Shown here: positions 27,479 through 36,045 of the stretch, piece after piece
Layout of the letters: each line of letters starts with the position of its first letter
Numbering within the stretch: position 1 is the stretch's first letter
Assembly: GCF_900566075.1 (NCBI RefSeq)
Contig: NZ_UPHU01000001.1
Location: 3,844,325-3,908,324 of the forward strand
Direction: 5' to 3'
Origin: Mycobacterium pseudokansasii
GTDB lineage: Bacteria > Actinomycetota > Actinomycetes > Mycobacteriales > Mycobacteriaceae
DNA: 64,000 bases
Made by a program: the position numbers and the translations under genes
The notes under the pieces: model-generated
Databases searched by the model: none
What the model was told of the DNA's origin: nothing
The model's input: the letters and a program-made list of their open reading frames with translations, nothing else

Positions 27479-28615
27479 TCATCCACCGATCGCGCTATGG
27501 GTGGGCATTTCGTCCCCGAAGTTGATGCCCATATCCCGCGCGGTCAGAATCGAGTCGCAGTCGAGCGGGACCGTCTTTTGCCGGTGGGTGGCCTCGGCGA
27601 GTGGCACGTAATCGACGGTCGGCGGATTCAGCGCCACCATGACGCCGCTGTGCCCCTCGTCGAGAGCCCGCACGGCCGCGGCGCCGAAGCGCAGACCGAG
27701 CAAGCGGTCGAACGAGGTCGGCGAGCCGCCCCGCAGCAAGTGGCCGAGCACCACGGTGCGTGCCTCGCGTCCGGTCATCCGTTCGAGCTCGGCGGCCACT
27801 TTGGCGCCGATGCCGCCAAGACGCTCCGCCTGCCCCACCGACTTGCCCACGATCGACACCTCGCCGCCGACCGGCCGGGCGCCCTCGGCGACACAGACGA
27901 TGGAGAACTTCGCGCCGTGCCGTTCGCGGTCCCGGATCACCGCCGCCACCGGGTCGAGACTGAATGGGATCTCCGGGATGAGGATCGCGTGCACTCCCGA
28001 CGCCATGCCGGCGTTCAGGGCGATCCAGCCGGCGTAGCGGCCCATCACCTCCACCACGATGATGCGGCCGTGCGATGTCGCGGTGGTGAACAGCCGGTCG
28101 ATGCACTCCGAGGCGAAGTCGACGGCGCTGTCGAAGCCGAATGTCGAGGTCGTCTTGTCCAGGTCGTTGTCGATCGTCTTGGGCACCCCGACCAGCCGAA
28201 GTCCGGCGTTGTGCAAGTGCTGGCCTATCGCCATCGATCCGTCGCCGCCGACCAGGATCAGTGCATCGATTCCGTGTTCCTCGAAGCGGCCCAACAGTTC
28301 TTTGGTGCGGTCCATCTCGATCCAGGTGCCGTCGCTTTGTTGCACCGGATAGGCGGTGGGGTTGCCGCGATTGGTGGTACCGATGATGGTGCCGCCCTGG
28401 TGGATGATGCCGCGGACGCGGTCGCGGGTGAGTTCTATCAACCCGCCGTCGGGATAGGCGTCGGGCAACAACAACCCGTTGAGGCCGTCGCGGATCCCGA
28501 CGACTTCCCAGTCGCGATTACGCGCGGCCAGGGTGGCCGCGTGAATGACGGCATTGAGCCCGGGCGCATCACCGCCGCCGGTGCTGAGCGCAATCCGCGT
28601 TATCGAAGATCTCAC
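27479..28615 (-). CDS. 6-phosphofructokinase
   Basis: 378 residues, phosphofructokinase A family. STGGGDAPGLNAVI binds nucleotide. VGGDGSM places Gly at the position that in this family favours ATP over PPi, while PKTIDND has the lysine seen in PPi-type and many actinobacterial enzymes, so donor specificity is ambiguous. The catalytic aspartate is Asp149. M. tuberculosis PfkA has GGEGT at the same place, so this appears to be a distinct paralogue. GTG 28615 (MRSSITRIAL) is preferred to GTG 28624 because AAGG precedes it and the motif spacing fits. Convergent with ppsA, the opposing step pair in glycolysis and gluconeogenesis. Confidence 0.92.
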   Translation of the reverse strand: MRSSITRIALSTGGGDAPGLNAVIHAATLAARNRDWEVVGIRDGLNGLLLPDAYPDGGLIELTRDRVRGIIHQGGTIIGTTNRGNPTAYPVQQSDGTWIEMDRTKELLGRFEEHGIDALILVGGDGSMAIGQHLHNAGLRLVGVPKTIDNDLDKTTSTFGFDSAVDFASECIDRLFTTATSHGRIIVVEVMGRYAGWIALNAGMASGVHAILIPEIPFSLDPVAAVIRDRERHGAKFSIVCVAEGARPVGGEVSIVGKSVGQAERLGGIGAKVAAELERMTGREARTVVLGHLLRGGSPTSFDRLLGLRFGAAAVRALDEGHSGVMVALNPPTVDYVPLAEATHRQKTVPLDCDSILTARDMGINFGDEMPTHSAIGG

Positions 28616-28707
28616 GAGGCGCACCTTACGCCAGAGAAGCTCTGGGGCGTGAGGTTCAAAACGGGTGAATACCGGGGTAAGTCATCGCGCGCCAGCCAGA
28701 GGGCTGC

Positions 28708-29097
28708 TCATAGCAGCTCGTGGCGCGACTGGGAAAGAAATACGCGGATGCCGATATTGCCGTCATGGATCAACCACGGTCTGATGCGATAGGTCCGCGC
28801 GCCGCTGGCATGCATCGGATCGCCGTCGGCAATCGCCTGAGCCTCGCTCACCGAACCCGCGCGGTAGATCAGCATGCCGTCGCCTTCGAAGTATTCGCCG
28901 TCGTCGGTCCATAGTGGGCCCGCAGCGAAAAGCACTCCGCGGTCTTCCAACTCGCGCAGGTAGGCGAAGTGATCCTGGAGGTGTTGCTGCACGGCATCTG
29001 TACCGCGTGCCGCCGTCGAGGTGACGACGTACAGCGTCAACCCGACCGGGTCGCCCGAATCTTCGATGACTTTCGGCGCTTGGATCCGGTCCGTCAC
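28708..29097 (-). CDS. YCII-related domain protein
   Basis: 129 residues with the dimeric alpha/beta-barrel YCII fold pattern: LTLYVVTST, HLQDHFAYLRELEDRGVLFAAGPL, and DGMLIYRAGSVSEAQAIADGDPMH. The conserved His and Asp of the family are present. Members include dehydrochlorinase- and lactonase-like enzymes, which would suit the dehalogenase opposite, but function is not assignable. GTG 29097 starts the domain; upstream the frame is open but unconvincing. Divergent from the haloalkane dehalogenase. Confidence 0.78.
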   Translation of the reverse strand: MTDRIQAPKVIEDSGDPVGLTLYVVTSTAARGTDAVQQHLQDHFAYLRELEDRGVLFAAGPLWTDDGEYFEGDGMLIYRAGSVSEAQAIADGDPMHASGARTYRIRPWLIHDGNIGIRVFLSQSRHELL

Positions 29098-29397
29098 GAT
29101 CCACTCCTTGTTGCCGACGCGTTGTGCTTCGCAATTCTGCGTCACAGCGCCGCATCCGAGGTGGCACTTCGACGATATTGGTCGACCGATGCAGCACCGC
29201 CGACTTCTCCCGGGCGCTATCGACCGCCCGAACCTGCGCCGCATGCCTACACTGCAACCGATGTCACAGGAGGAAACCGTGAACCTGATCGTGCACAGCC
29301 ATGCCCTCCCATTGTGCAGCCGGCCCGAACCGGCGGTGGGACATGATCGTTGGCCGACGATCCGGCGCGCGGATATCACCGGCTTCAGGGAGCAGTT
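29098..29397. other. Divergent intergenic region, YCII protein and haloalkane dehalogenase
   Basis: Three hundred bases that should hold both promoters. I see no clear operator, RNA or repeat. Confidence 0.4.
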
Positions 29398-30282
29398 GTG
29401 AATCCATTGCCACCGATCACCGGGCCGAAGAAGCGGGTCGGCGTGCTCAACAGCGTGATGAGCTACGTCGACGCCGGAGAGGGCGATCCGATCGTCTTCC
29501 TCCACGGAAACCCAACCTCCTCCTACTTGTGGCGAAACGTCATGTCGCACGTCAGCGATCTTGCTCGATGCCTGGCCCCGGACCTGATAGGGATGGGGAC
29601 CTCTGCGAAATCGCCAACCTTCTCCTATCGGTTCGCCGACCACGCCAGGTACCTCGATGCGTGGTTCGAGAACGTCGGGGTTGCCGAGCGCGTGGTGCTG
29701 GTGGTCCACGACTGGGGCTCGGCGCTGGGGTTCTACCGGGCGCTGCGCTATCCCGAACAGATTGCCGGCATCGCCTACATGGAGGCCCTTGTCCAGCCAC
29801 GGCCCTGGGCAGGATTCACCGACCTCGAGCCGTTCTTCCGCGCGCTACGCTCCGAGCGGGGAGAGCAGATGGCATTGGACCGGAACGCTTTCGTGGAGCA
29901 GGTGCTGCCCGGCGGCGTACTGCGCCAACTGAGCACCGAGGAAATGGCCACCTACCGCGAGCCCTATCCCACGCCGTACAGCCGTATTCCTACGCTGCTG
30001 TGGGGTCGCGAGATCCCGATCGAGGGTGAGCCGGCCGATGTCCACAGGCTGGTGCTGGAGTACTCAGATTTCCTGTCTCACAGCGACATCCCGAAACTGC
30101 TCATCGTCGCAGACCCTGGCACCATCCTCCAGGAAGGCGGCAGCGAACTGGAATTCGCCCGTACCTGGCGCAACCAGCGGGAAATCAAGGTGGCTGGCCG
30201 GCACTTCATCCAAGAGGACTCACCGGAGGCCATCGGCGTAGCCCTGCGCGACTTCGTCCTGGACCTATCCGCACGCCGCTGA
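29398..30282 (+). CDS. Haloalkane dehalogenase (HLD-II type)
   Basis: 294-residue alpha/beta hydrolase. The full catalytic pentad of subfamily II can be read: nucleophile Asp105 in [10 protein letters not shown], halide-binding Trp106 and Asn38 ([10 protein letters not shown]), acid Glu129 (YMEAL) and base His269 ([11 protein letters not shown]). It hydrolyses carbon-halogen bonds of haloalkanes to alcohol and halide. The sequence follows M. tuberculosis Rv2579 over long stretches ([15 protein letters not shown]). GTG 29398 is preceded by AGGGAG. With the haloacid dehalogenase at 297-998 the window could support two successive dehalogenations, though they are 28 kb apart. Confidence 0.94.
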   Translation: MNPLPPITGPKKRVGVLNSVMSYVDAGEGDPIVFLHGNPTSSYLWRNVMSHVSDLARCLAPDLIGMGTSAKSPTFSYRFADHARYLDAWFENVGVAERVVLVVHDWGSALGFYRALRYPEQIAGIAYMEALVQPRPWAGFTDLEPFFRALRSERGEQMALDRNAFVEQVLPGGVLRQLSTEEMATYREPYPTPYSRIPTLLWGREIPIEGEPADVHRLVLEYSDFLSHSDIPKLLIVADPGTILQEGGSELEFARTWRNQREIKVAGRHFIQEDSPEAIGVALRDFVLDLSARR

Positions 30283-30334
30283 CCGGCGGCCCCGGGACAT
30301 TGCATCGACGGAACAGGCTTTGCCCCACGGATTT

Positions 30335-30790
30335 TCACTGCCGACGGGGCGGCAGCACCGCCAGCCACTGATCCGACAACAGTTCGAGCAGTTGGCCATC
30401 CGGATCGCGAATCATCGCCGATTGCTCCGACACCGACCCGTCCACCACCGATCCGCCGAGGCTCTCGGCGCTGGCCACCACGTGAGGAAGGTCAGGCACG
30501 GAAAACGAGATATGGGTAAGCCCCACCTGGTCCATGACTCGGTGTGCTCCGGCGTGGACCCCGCGCCCCGCGTAGTCGAGAAGCTCCAGCACCAACCCAT
30601 CGCGCACCAGATACGTCGCGTGCAGTCCGATCGGCTTCGGTAGCTGCAGAAGCCGGTCGGTGCCTTCGTCGGGCGTATCGAGTTCCCACCAGAACTCGAA
30701 CCCGAGCAGGCCTTCATAGAAGCTGCGGGACCGCCGGCGATCGCTGACGCACAACCCGACATGGTTGAAAACGGCTCGGCTACCAGACAT
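30335..30790 (-). CDS. VOC (glyoxalase/dioxygenase fold) protein
   Basis: 151 residues with two beta-alpha-beta-beta-beta modules. Candidate metal ligands: His in FNHVGLCVSD, Glu in LVLELLDY, His in THISFSVPD and Glu in DPDGQLLELL, the usual 2-His/2-Glu set. SFYEGLLGFEF is typical of the glyoxalase/bleomycin-resistance superfamily. Start codon overlaps the upstream M24 gene's stop (TAATG), so it is the last gene of a three-gene operon. Substrate unknown; extradiol-type or lyase chemistry possible. Confidence 0.85.
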   Translation of the reverse strand: MSGSRAVFNHVGLCVSDRRRSRSFYEGLLGFEFWWELDTPDEGTDRLLQLPKPIGLHATYLVRDGLVLELLDYAGRGVHAGAHRVMDQVGLTHISFSVPDLPHVVASAESLGGSVVDGSVSEQSAMIRDPDGQLLELLSDQWLAVLPPRRQ

Positions 30791-31953
30791 TACAACCTTC
30801 CATAGCGGGTCAGTGTCGATGCTCCCCCGCCCTCGATGACGACGGTGGCCCGCTCCAGGCAACCCCCGACGCCTTCCGCGGCGACCCACGACTGCACGCT
30901 CAGCACCATGCCCTCCTCGAGCATGACGTCGCAGCCACGCCCCAAACCGATGACCGGCGGTTCAGCACCCAGCCCCAGCCCGTGAGCCAACGGCACCGGC
31001 GACTCCCGATTACCGGCGTCCTCCCACGCTCGATACAGGCCAGCCCCGGTGTTGCCCGCTCGGCAGGCGGCCAGTAGCGCGTCCATGCCGACGGCACACC
31101 GCGACGCCAGATCCGCCCGCCCTGCCGGAGCCGACTCCCCCGCCACTCGGGTACGTGCCACGCCGGCCTCATACCCGGCGTACAACGCGCCCGGCGCCAG
31201 CACCACCAGCTCGCCGTCCCCGATAGGACGCTCCGACGCCAGATGCCGAAACCACACCGGCCCACGCGAAGGCGTCGCAAAGCAAACACTCTCCGACGGC
31301 GCGGTCGGCGCGCCCAGCCGCGCCACCTGCTGGTAGTACACCCCGAGCAGGTCACGCTCGGTAATGCCAGGCCGCAAAGCGTCTTCCATGGCGCCTAACG
31401 CCGACTCCGAAATGGCCGCCGCCACTTCGAGACAGGTGATCTCCTCGGCCATCTTGATCCGGCGCGCGGCCGCCAGTATCGAATCGGCATCGACCGGTTC
31501 GGCTGAGCCGGTCAGCTGAGAAATCAAACCGGCAAACATCGGTGTCACTCCATCGATACCCACCCGGCGCGACCGACTCACGCCGGGAATCGAAGCCAAC
31601 GATTCCATCAGATTGGCCGGATTCCAGCTCAACCCATACAGGTCCTGACGCGTGATCTCCGGCGGTACCCCCTCGTCCCAGGTCGACAGCAGGTGCACCC
31701 GCGCGGTCGACCGCACCACCACCGCTGCCGGCGCGAACGGCAGCACCCCGGCGCGGCCGAGGAGCCGCGCCCCGGACACGTAGTGCACGTTGCCGGCACC
31801 GCCAAGCAGTAGTGTGTCCACATCGTGGGTTTCCATGGCGGAGAAGACTTTTTCGCGGCGCTGAGCCCGCAGCCAGCCGAAGTCGACCCGTGCGTCGTCC
31901 TCGAGGCTCATCATTCCGATGCGCACCCCACGATCCCGCGGAACGGGGCTCAT
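30790..31953 (-). CDS. M24-fold protein with degenerate metal site (pseudo-peptidase)
   Basis: 387 residues with creatinase N-terminal domain and pita-bread C-terminal domain. Aligned with its neighbour, the five metal ligands read Ala253, Gly264, His324, Gln354 and Glu367, where active members have Asp, Asp, His, Glu, Glu; three of five are lost (APGALYAGYEAGVART; LSVQSWV). It is therefore unlikely to be a dinuclear metallopeptidase. It may have become a non-metal creatinase/lyase-type enzyme, which in this fold needs no metal, or a partner subunit. ATG 31953 overlaps the upstream gene's stop by ATGA, implying coupled translation. Confidence 0.85.
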   Translation of the reverse strand: MSPVPRDRGVRIGMMSLEDDARVDFGWLRAQRREKVFSAMETHDVDTLLLGGAGNVHYVSGARLLGRAGVLPFAPAAVVVRSTARVHLLSTWDEGVPPEITRQDLYGLSWNPANLMESLASIPGVSRSRRVGIDGVTPMFAGLISQLTGSAEPVDADSILAAARRIKMAEEITCLEVAAAISESALGAMEDALRPGITERDLLGVYYQQVARLGAPTAPSESVCFATPSRGPVWFRHLASERPIGDGELVVLAPGALYAGYEAGVARTRVAGESAPAGRADLASRCAVGMDALLAACRAGNTGAGLYRAWEDAGNRESPVPLAHGLGLGAEPPVIGLGRGCDVMLEEGMVLSVQSWVAAEGVGGCLERATVVIEGGGASTLTRYGRL

Positions 31954-33131
31954 GCGGCAAACCCATAAGGGTCGTAGGTGGCGCCGCTGAGCTTGATCCA
32001 TCCGGTATCGGTCACGGCCACAATGTCTTCGGAGCGATAACCGGCAGCACCGTCCTCCCAGATCACCGGCTCCAACACCACGACCATGCCCGGCCGCATA
32101 ACCAGCTGCGCGTCGAAATCCGCGCCGAAATCCGTTCCGATCAAGGGCATCTCGGCGCTATCGGTGCCCACGCCGTGAGCGAGATAGAAATGCTCGATCC
32201 ACGGCCGGACACCGTCGTTGGCCTCGATGGCAACCTCGCCCAGCCGCAAGCCGGACAACCCCGGCCCAAGGACCTCCAGACACGCGTCGACGACCGCCCG
32301 CCAACGACGAAACTGTCCGAGCTGCCTGGCATTCGGGCCGGTGCCCACAATCCAGGTGCGGCCGTAGTCGGACGCGTACCCCTGCCACATGACGCCGGCG
32401 TCCACCCAGATGACATCGCCATGGCGCAGGAACCGGTCGGTGGTGACGGTCGGGTAGGCCAGATCCCCGTGCAGCGTCCACGGTCCCTGTTCGCGACTCG
32501 GGGCCATCACCTGCCAGATCGGATCGATCCCGCCCGCCGACGCACCTAGCTCGAACACTCGGCGAAGAAACACCGCACTCAAATCGGTCTGCCGGACACC
32601 GGGTCGCAACAGGCGCATCGCATCGACCATTGCCAGCTCGTTGAGCCGCTGCGCCTGCCTGATACAGGCAATCTCATCACCGGTCTTCACCAGCTTGGCC
32701 GCGCCCAGGACCCCGGACGCATCCACCCAATCGATGCCGGTAACGCAGCGCAGCATCGGATGAGAAAGATGATCGACACCTACCCGAGCGCCGGGAACGA
32801 AGTGCTCGCCCAGCGCCGCGGCGAGCCCTGCCATCGCGTCGTCGAGATCCGGGAACAACGGCCCATGCAGCTGCACCTCTGCCGGCACGCCGTCGTCGAA
32901 CACGGTGTACAGGTGCGGCGCCGACTCCCCGGCAACCACGACCGCCAGCGCGCGGAACAGCGCGGCCCGGTCACCGGCGACGGCCGGCATCGCAGCACCG
33001 GTCGCATACGTCACCGCACTGGAGCCCAGCAACACCAGCCCGTCAAGACCGCCGGCCGCAATTTCGGCCTGCAACCGCGCATATCGCTGCCGTCGCATCC
33101 GGGCCAGGTCGGGCGTGCCCGGGATCGCCAC
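31950..33131 (-). CDS. M24 family metallopeptidase / Xaa-Pro dipeptidase-like
   Basis: 393 residues. N-terminal creatinase-type domain (1-140) and a C-terminal pita-bread domain with a complete dinuclear metal set: Asp244 (IWVDAG), Asp255 (GYASDYGRT), His319 (LAHGVG), Glu354 (LEPVIW) and Glu368 (RSEDIV). Such enzymes cleave Xaa-Pro bonds or related amides. GTG 33131 is the first start of the frame. It heads an operon with the metal-less paralogue and the VOC gene, and is divergent from the P450; the setting suggests catabolism of an amide or N-heterocyclic compound rather than general peptide turnover (inference). Confidence 0.88.
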   Translation of the reverse strand: MAIPGTPDLARMRRQRYARLQAEIAAGGLDGLVLLGSSAVTYATGAAMPAVAGDRAALFRALAVVVAGESAPHLYTVFDDGVPAEVQLHGPLFPDLDDAMAGLAAALGEHFVPGARVGVDHLSHPMLRCVTGIDWVDASGVLGAAKLVKTGDEIACIRQAQRLNELAMVDAMRLLRPGVRQTDLSAVFLRRVFELGASAGGIDPIWQVMAPSREQGPWTLHGDLAYPTVTTDRFLRHGDVIWVDAGVMWQGYASDYGRTWIVGTGPNARQLGQFRRWRAVVDACLEVLGPGLSGLRLGEVAIEANDGVRPWIEHFYLAHGVGTDSAEMPLIGTDFGADFDAQLVMRPGMVVVLEPVIWEDGAAGYRSEDIVAVTDTGWIKLSGATYDPYGFAA

Positions 33132-33260
33132 TCCGCCGATGGTGGCTCCCGCCGACCAATCCTCGATGTCGCTACCTCCGCATCCTCAAATGCGTAATAA
33201 TGCAAAGATAGCCTAATAAGCCGACGAGGCAACAACGAACTTGCGAGGAAAGGCTTTTCG

Positions 33261-34529
33261 ATGGTCACCCGCCCCGGCGTCAGCCCAGACGCGATAGTCG
33301 ATTTCGACCATCATTCCGACGAGTTCAACCTCAACGAATTGGCCGTCAACGCCGAACTCCGACGGACCTGCCCGGTGGCGTGGAACCAAAACTACGGCGG
33401 ATTCTGGTTTCTCACCAGCTACGACGCGGTCAGCCAGGCCGCCCGGGACGGCGATACCTTCGCCCACAAGTACCAACCGAACGCGCCCGACGGCATCGAC
33501 TATCAGGGCGAGATGGGGGTGCCCCGTCCCGAAGGTCACCCGGCATTGGGCATCGGCGAGGTCGACGGCCCCTACCATCAGGCGTTACGTCACGCGCTGG
33601 CGCCGTTCTTCTCACCGGGCGCCGTGCAGAAGATGCGGCCGTTCATGGAGCAATCGGCGCATTGGTTTCTCGACCAGCGCATCGCCGACGGGCGTATGGA
33701 CCTGGTCCTCGACTACGCCAGCCCGGTCCCGGCCATCTTGACCATGAGATTGATGGGTCTGCCGTATGACAATTGGCACCTGTATGCCAACCTTTTCCAC
33801 TCCGTCATGGCCGTGCCGCAGGACAGTCCCGAGTACGCCAACGCGCTGGCCGCCGCGCCCGCCATGATGCACGACGTCCTGGAGTTCGCCGCCACCCGAC
33901 GGGCCGACCCGCACGACGACCTGACCAGCTTTCTCATCCAGTTCGAATTCGACGGCCGGCGGCTGTCCGACGAACAGCTGCTGACCATCATCTGGAACCT
34001 CATCGCCGGCGGCGTCGACACCACCACCTCACAGACCGCGCTGACGCTGCTGCACCTGGGCACCCACCCGCAGCTGCGCCACCAGCTCATCGAAAAGCCC
34101 GACCTCTACCGCACTGCCACCGACGAATTCCTGCGCTACTTTTCGGTCAACCAGCAACTGAGCCGCACCGTCACCCGCGACGTGACCGTCGGGGGCCAAC
34201 AGCTGCGGCGAAACGACCGCGTCGTCATCAGCTGGCTGGCCGCTAACCACGACGAGCACGAGTTCGACCGACCGGAGGCGATCGTCCTCGACCGAACCCC
34301 CAACCGCCACCTCGCCTTCGGCCTCGGACCGCACCGCTGCATCGGATCTCATCTGGCTCGCCTCATGGCCGAGGTGATGGTCAGGGCAGTCCTCGACCGC
34401 ATCCCCGACTACCGGGTCGACCTCGACGGCGTGCACCAGTATCGGGGAAACCCGAGCATGACCGGACTGGGCAAGCTGCCGGTCGTCTTTACCCCCACAC
34501 CGCTCCTGGGCACCCAACGCCCGTGGTAA
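33261..34529 (+). CDS. Cytochrome P450
   Basis: 422 residues. Heme-binding FGLGPHRCIG with Cys360, I-helix AGGVDTTTS with the proton-relay Asp-Thr pair, and ExxR as EFLRY followed by the RPEAI region. A soluble actinobacterial class I monooxygenase needing a ferredoxin partner, which is not encoded nearby. GAGGAAAGG is well spaced from ATG 33261. Divergent from the M24 operon with about 130 bases between, so both may respond to the same regulator. Exact CYP family not determined. Confidence 0.94.
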   Translation: MVTRPGVSPDAIVDFDHHSDEFNLNELAVNAELRRTCPVAWNQNYGGFWFLTSYDAVSQAARDGDTFAHKYQPNAPDGIDYQGEMGVPRPEGHPALGIGEVDGPYHQALRHALAPFFSPGAVQKMRPFMEQSAHWFLDQRIADGRMDLVLDYASPVPAILTMRLMGLPYDNWHLYANLFHSVMAVPQDSPEYANALAAAPAMMHDVLEFAATRRADPHDDLTSFLIQFEFDGRRLSDEQLLTIIWNLIAGGVDTTTSQTALTLLHLGTHPQLRHQLIEKPDLYRTATDEFLRYFSVNQQLSRTVTRDVTVGGQQLRRNDRVVISWLAANHDEHEFDRPEAIVLDRTPNRHLAFGLGPHRCIGSHLARLMAEVMVRAVLDRIPDYRVDLDGVHQYRGNPSMTGLGKLPVVFTPTPLLGTQRPW

Positions 34530-34584
34530 TCGCCTGCCCGCCAACGGGAGTCGGGCTGAAGCGGGAACCTTGGCGGTTACGCCG

Positions 34585-35941
34585 TCAAGGATGGGCCGCG
34601 TCGACCGCGCAACCTGCGCGCAGCGGCCAGGCAAGTTGACGCAGATAGCCTGCGGGCTCGCTGTCGTCGACGCCGTACTGCGCGGGCCAGCGGTCGGCCG
34701 GCAGGTACAGGGTCCCGAATAACGCATCCAGCGCCGGGAGTTCACCGGCATAGTTGCTGTTGTAGGCCTGCGGTTCACGGGCGTGGTGCCAATGGTGGTA
34801 CTGAGGCGTGGCGATCACCCACCGCAGCGGGCCGAAGTTCACCCGGACGTTGGCGTGGATGAAGACCGCCTGCAAGGTGATCAGGACGAGGAACGCCCCC
34901 AGGCTGACCCTCCCGAAACCCAGGGCGTACAGCGGCAGCACCGCGACCGAACGGATGAAGGTCTCATCAAGCGGGTGAAGGTGATTCGCTGCCAGCCAAT
35001 CCATTTCCCGGATGCTGTGATGCACGCGGTGGAACCGCCACAGCAGTGGCACTTCATGCGCCGCCCGGTGCCCGGCGTAGCCACCAACCATCGCGGTCGC
35101 CAACCCCCGCGACCAGCTGCACCCAGCCCGGACTTGCGGAAACCGAGTAGCGCACCGGCCCGGGCACGAAAACTCTTAGCACTCCGCCGATTACGACCAC
35201 CGAGACGAGCAGCCCAAGCCGCAGCGCGGTTCCGTTTACCAGATAGTGCACCACGTCGGTTCGCCACCCGCGCCGCAACACTCGACGGGGATGCAACGCG
35301 AACAGCCGCTCCAGCGGAATGAAGATGATCGCCAGAATCGCCAACCCGAAAATGATGCCGCTGCGCACACTGAGCGCGGCCAACACCACCAGCGCCGTCA
35401 CCACCGCCAGCACGACACCACCCAATCCGGCGTCCGATGCTCGCTGCGGGGCCGCGGTCGCGGTGGCCTGCGGCGGCGCCGCGCCGGCGTAGCGCCCGAT
35501 GCCGACGCGGCGGGAGTTGGCGAGTCGACCCCAACCGGCCAATACCGCGCATGCCAGCGCGATCCCGATCAACCCGGGGACGAGGTTGCGGGTGGCCACC
35601 GCGATCGAGGTCATCACTATCCCCGATTGCACGGCCAATCCGGCCGGGTTCAACGACCGCTGCCCGCGAAGCAGCGGCACCGCCTGCCATCCCACCATCA
35701 GCACCGCCATCAGCACCGGCACCATTGCCAGACCCGCCCCGTGACCCGGCTGCGCCCGCACGAGACGCCCGACCATGCCCGCAGCCTGCAACAGCATGAC
35801 CAACTCGACACCATGCAGCACGAGCAATCCGGTCGCCAGGCGGCCCCGTCGCGGCGGGGAGGTTGCCGGCCCCGATGGTGGCACCCACGTGCCACCGTCA
35901 GGCGGCGGGGCCGACCCGCGAAGCCCGGCGAAGGGTTGCAC
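34585..35941 (-). pseudogene. Sterol desaturase/fatty acid hydroxylase family membrane protein, frameshifted
   Basis: Two minus-strand frames make up one protein. The upstream frame (35941 down to 35054) encodes a multi-helix membrane portion ending ...GWVQLVAG, then reads into nonsense. The downstream frame contributes LATAMVGGYAGH and the di-iron histidine boxes HRAAHE, HRVHHS and YHHWHH, ending at 34585. The join falls at a run of five C (plus strand 35104-35108): one C fewer restores VQLVAGLATAMVGGYAGHR exactly. The histidine boxes are intact, so the damage is recent or a sequencing error. The N-terminal 200 or so residues, with extra membrane helices and a Pro/Gly-rich start, are unusual for the family. 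Confidence 0.85.
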
Positions 35942-36045
35942 GTCGCTCAGGATGCTCCGCGCGGCTGAGAACCAACTGAGATTTTCGGCCGCAGCCGGCT
36001 ATAGAGTGAATCGCTGTCCGGCACGGCAGAAACACGAGGCCTTCC

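Noticed and set aside
33191..33204. Operator-like TGC-8-GCA element between the M24 operon and the P450 gene
   Set aside because: Only the three outer base pairs are symmetric; the inner bases do not form a dyad, so it is too weak to call.
34560..34582. Hairpin between the P450 and sterol desaturase genes
   Set aside because: The arms pair only with a bulge and no T-run follows; possible but not good enough to annotate as a terminator.
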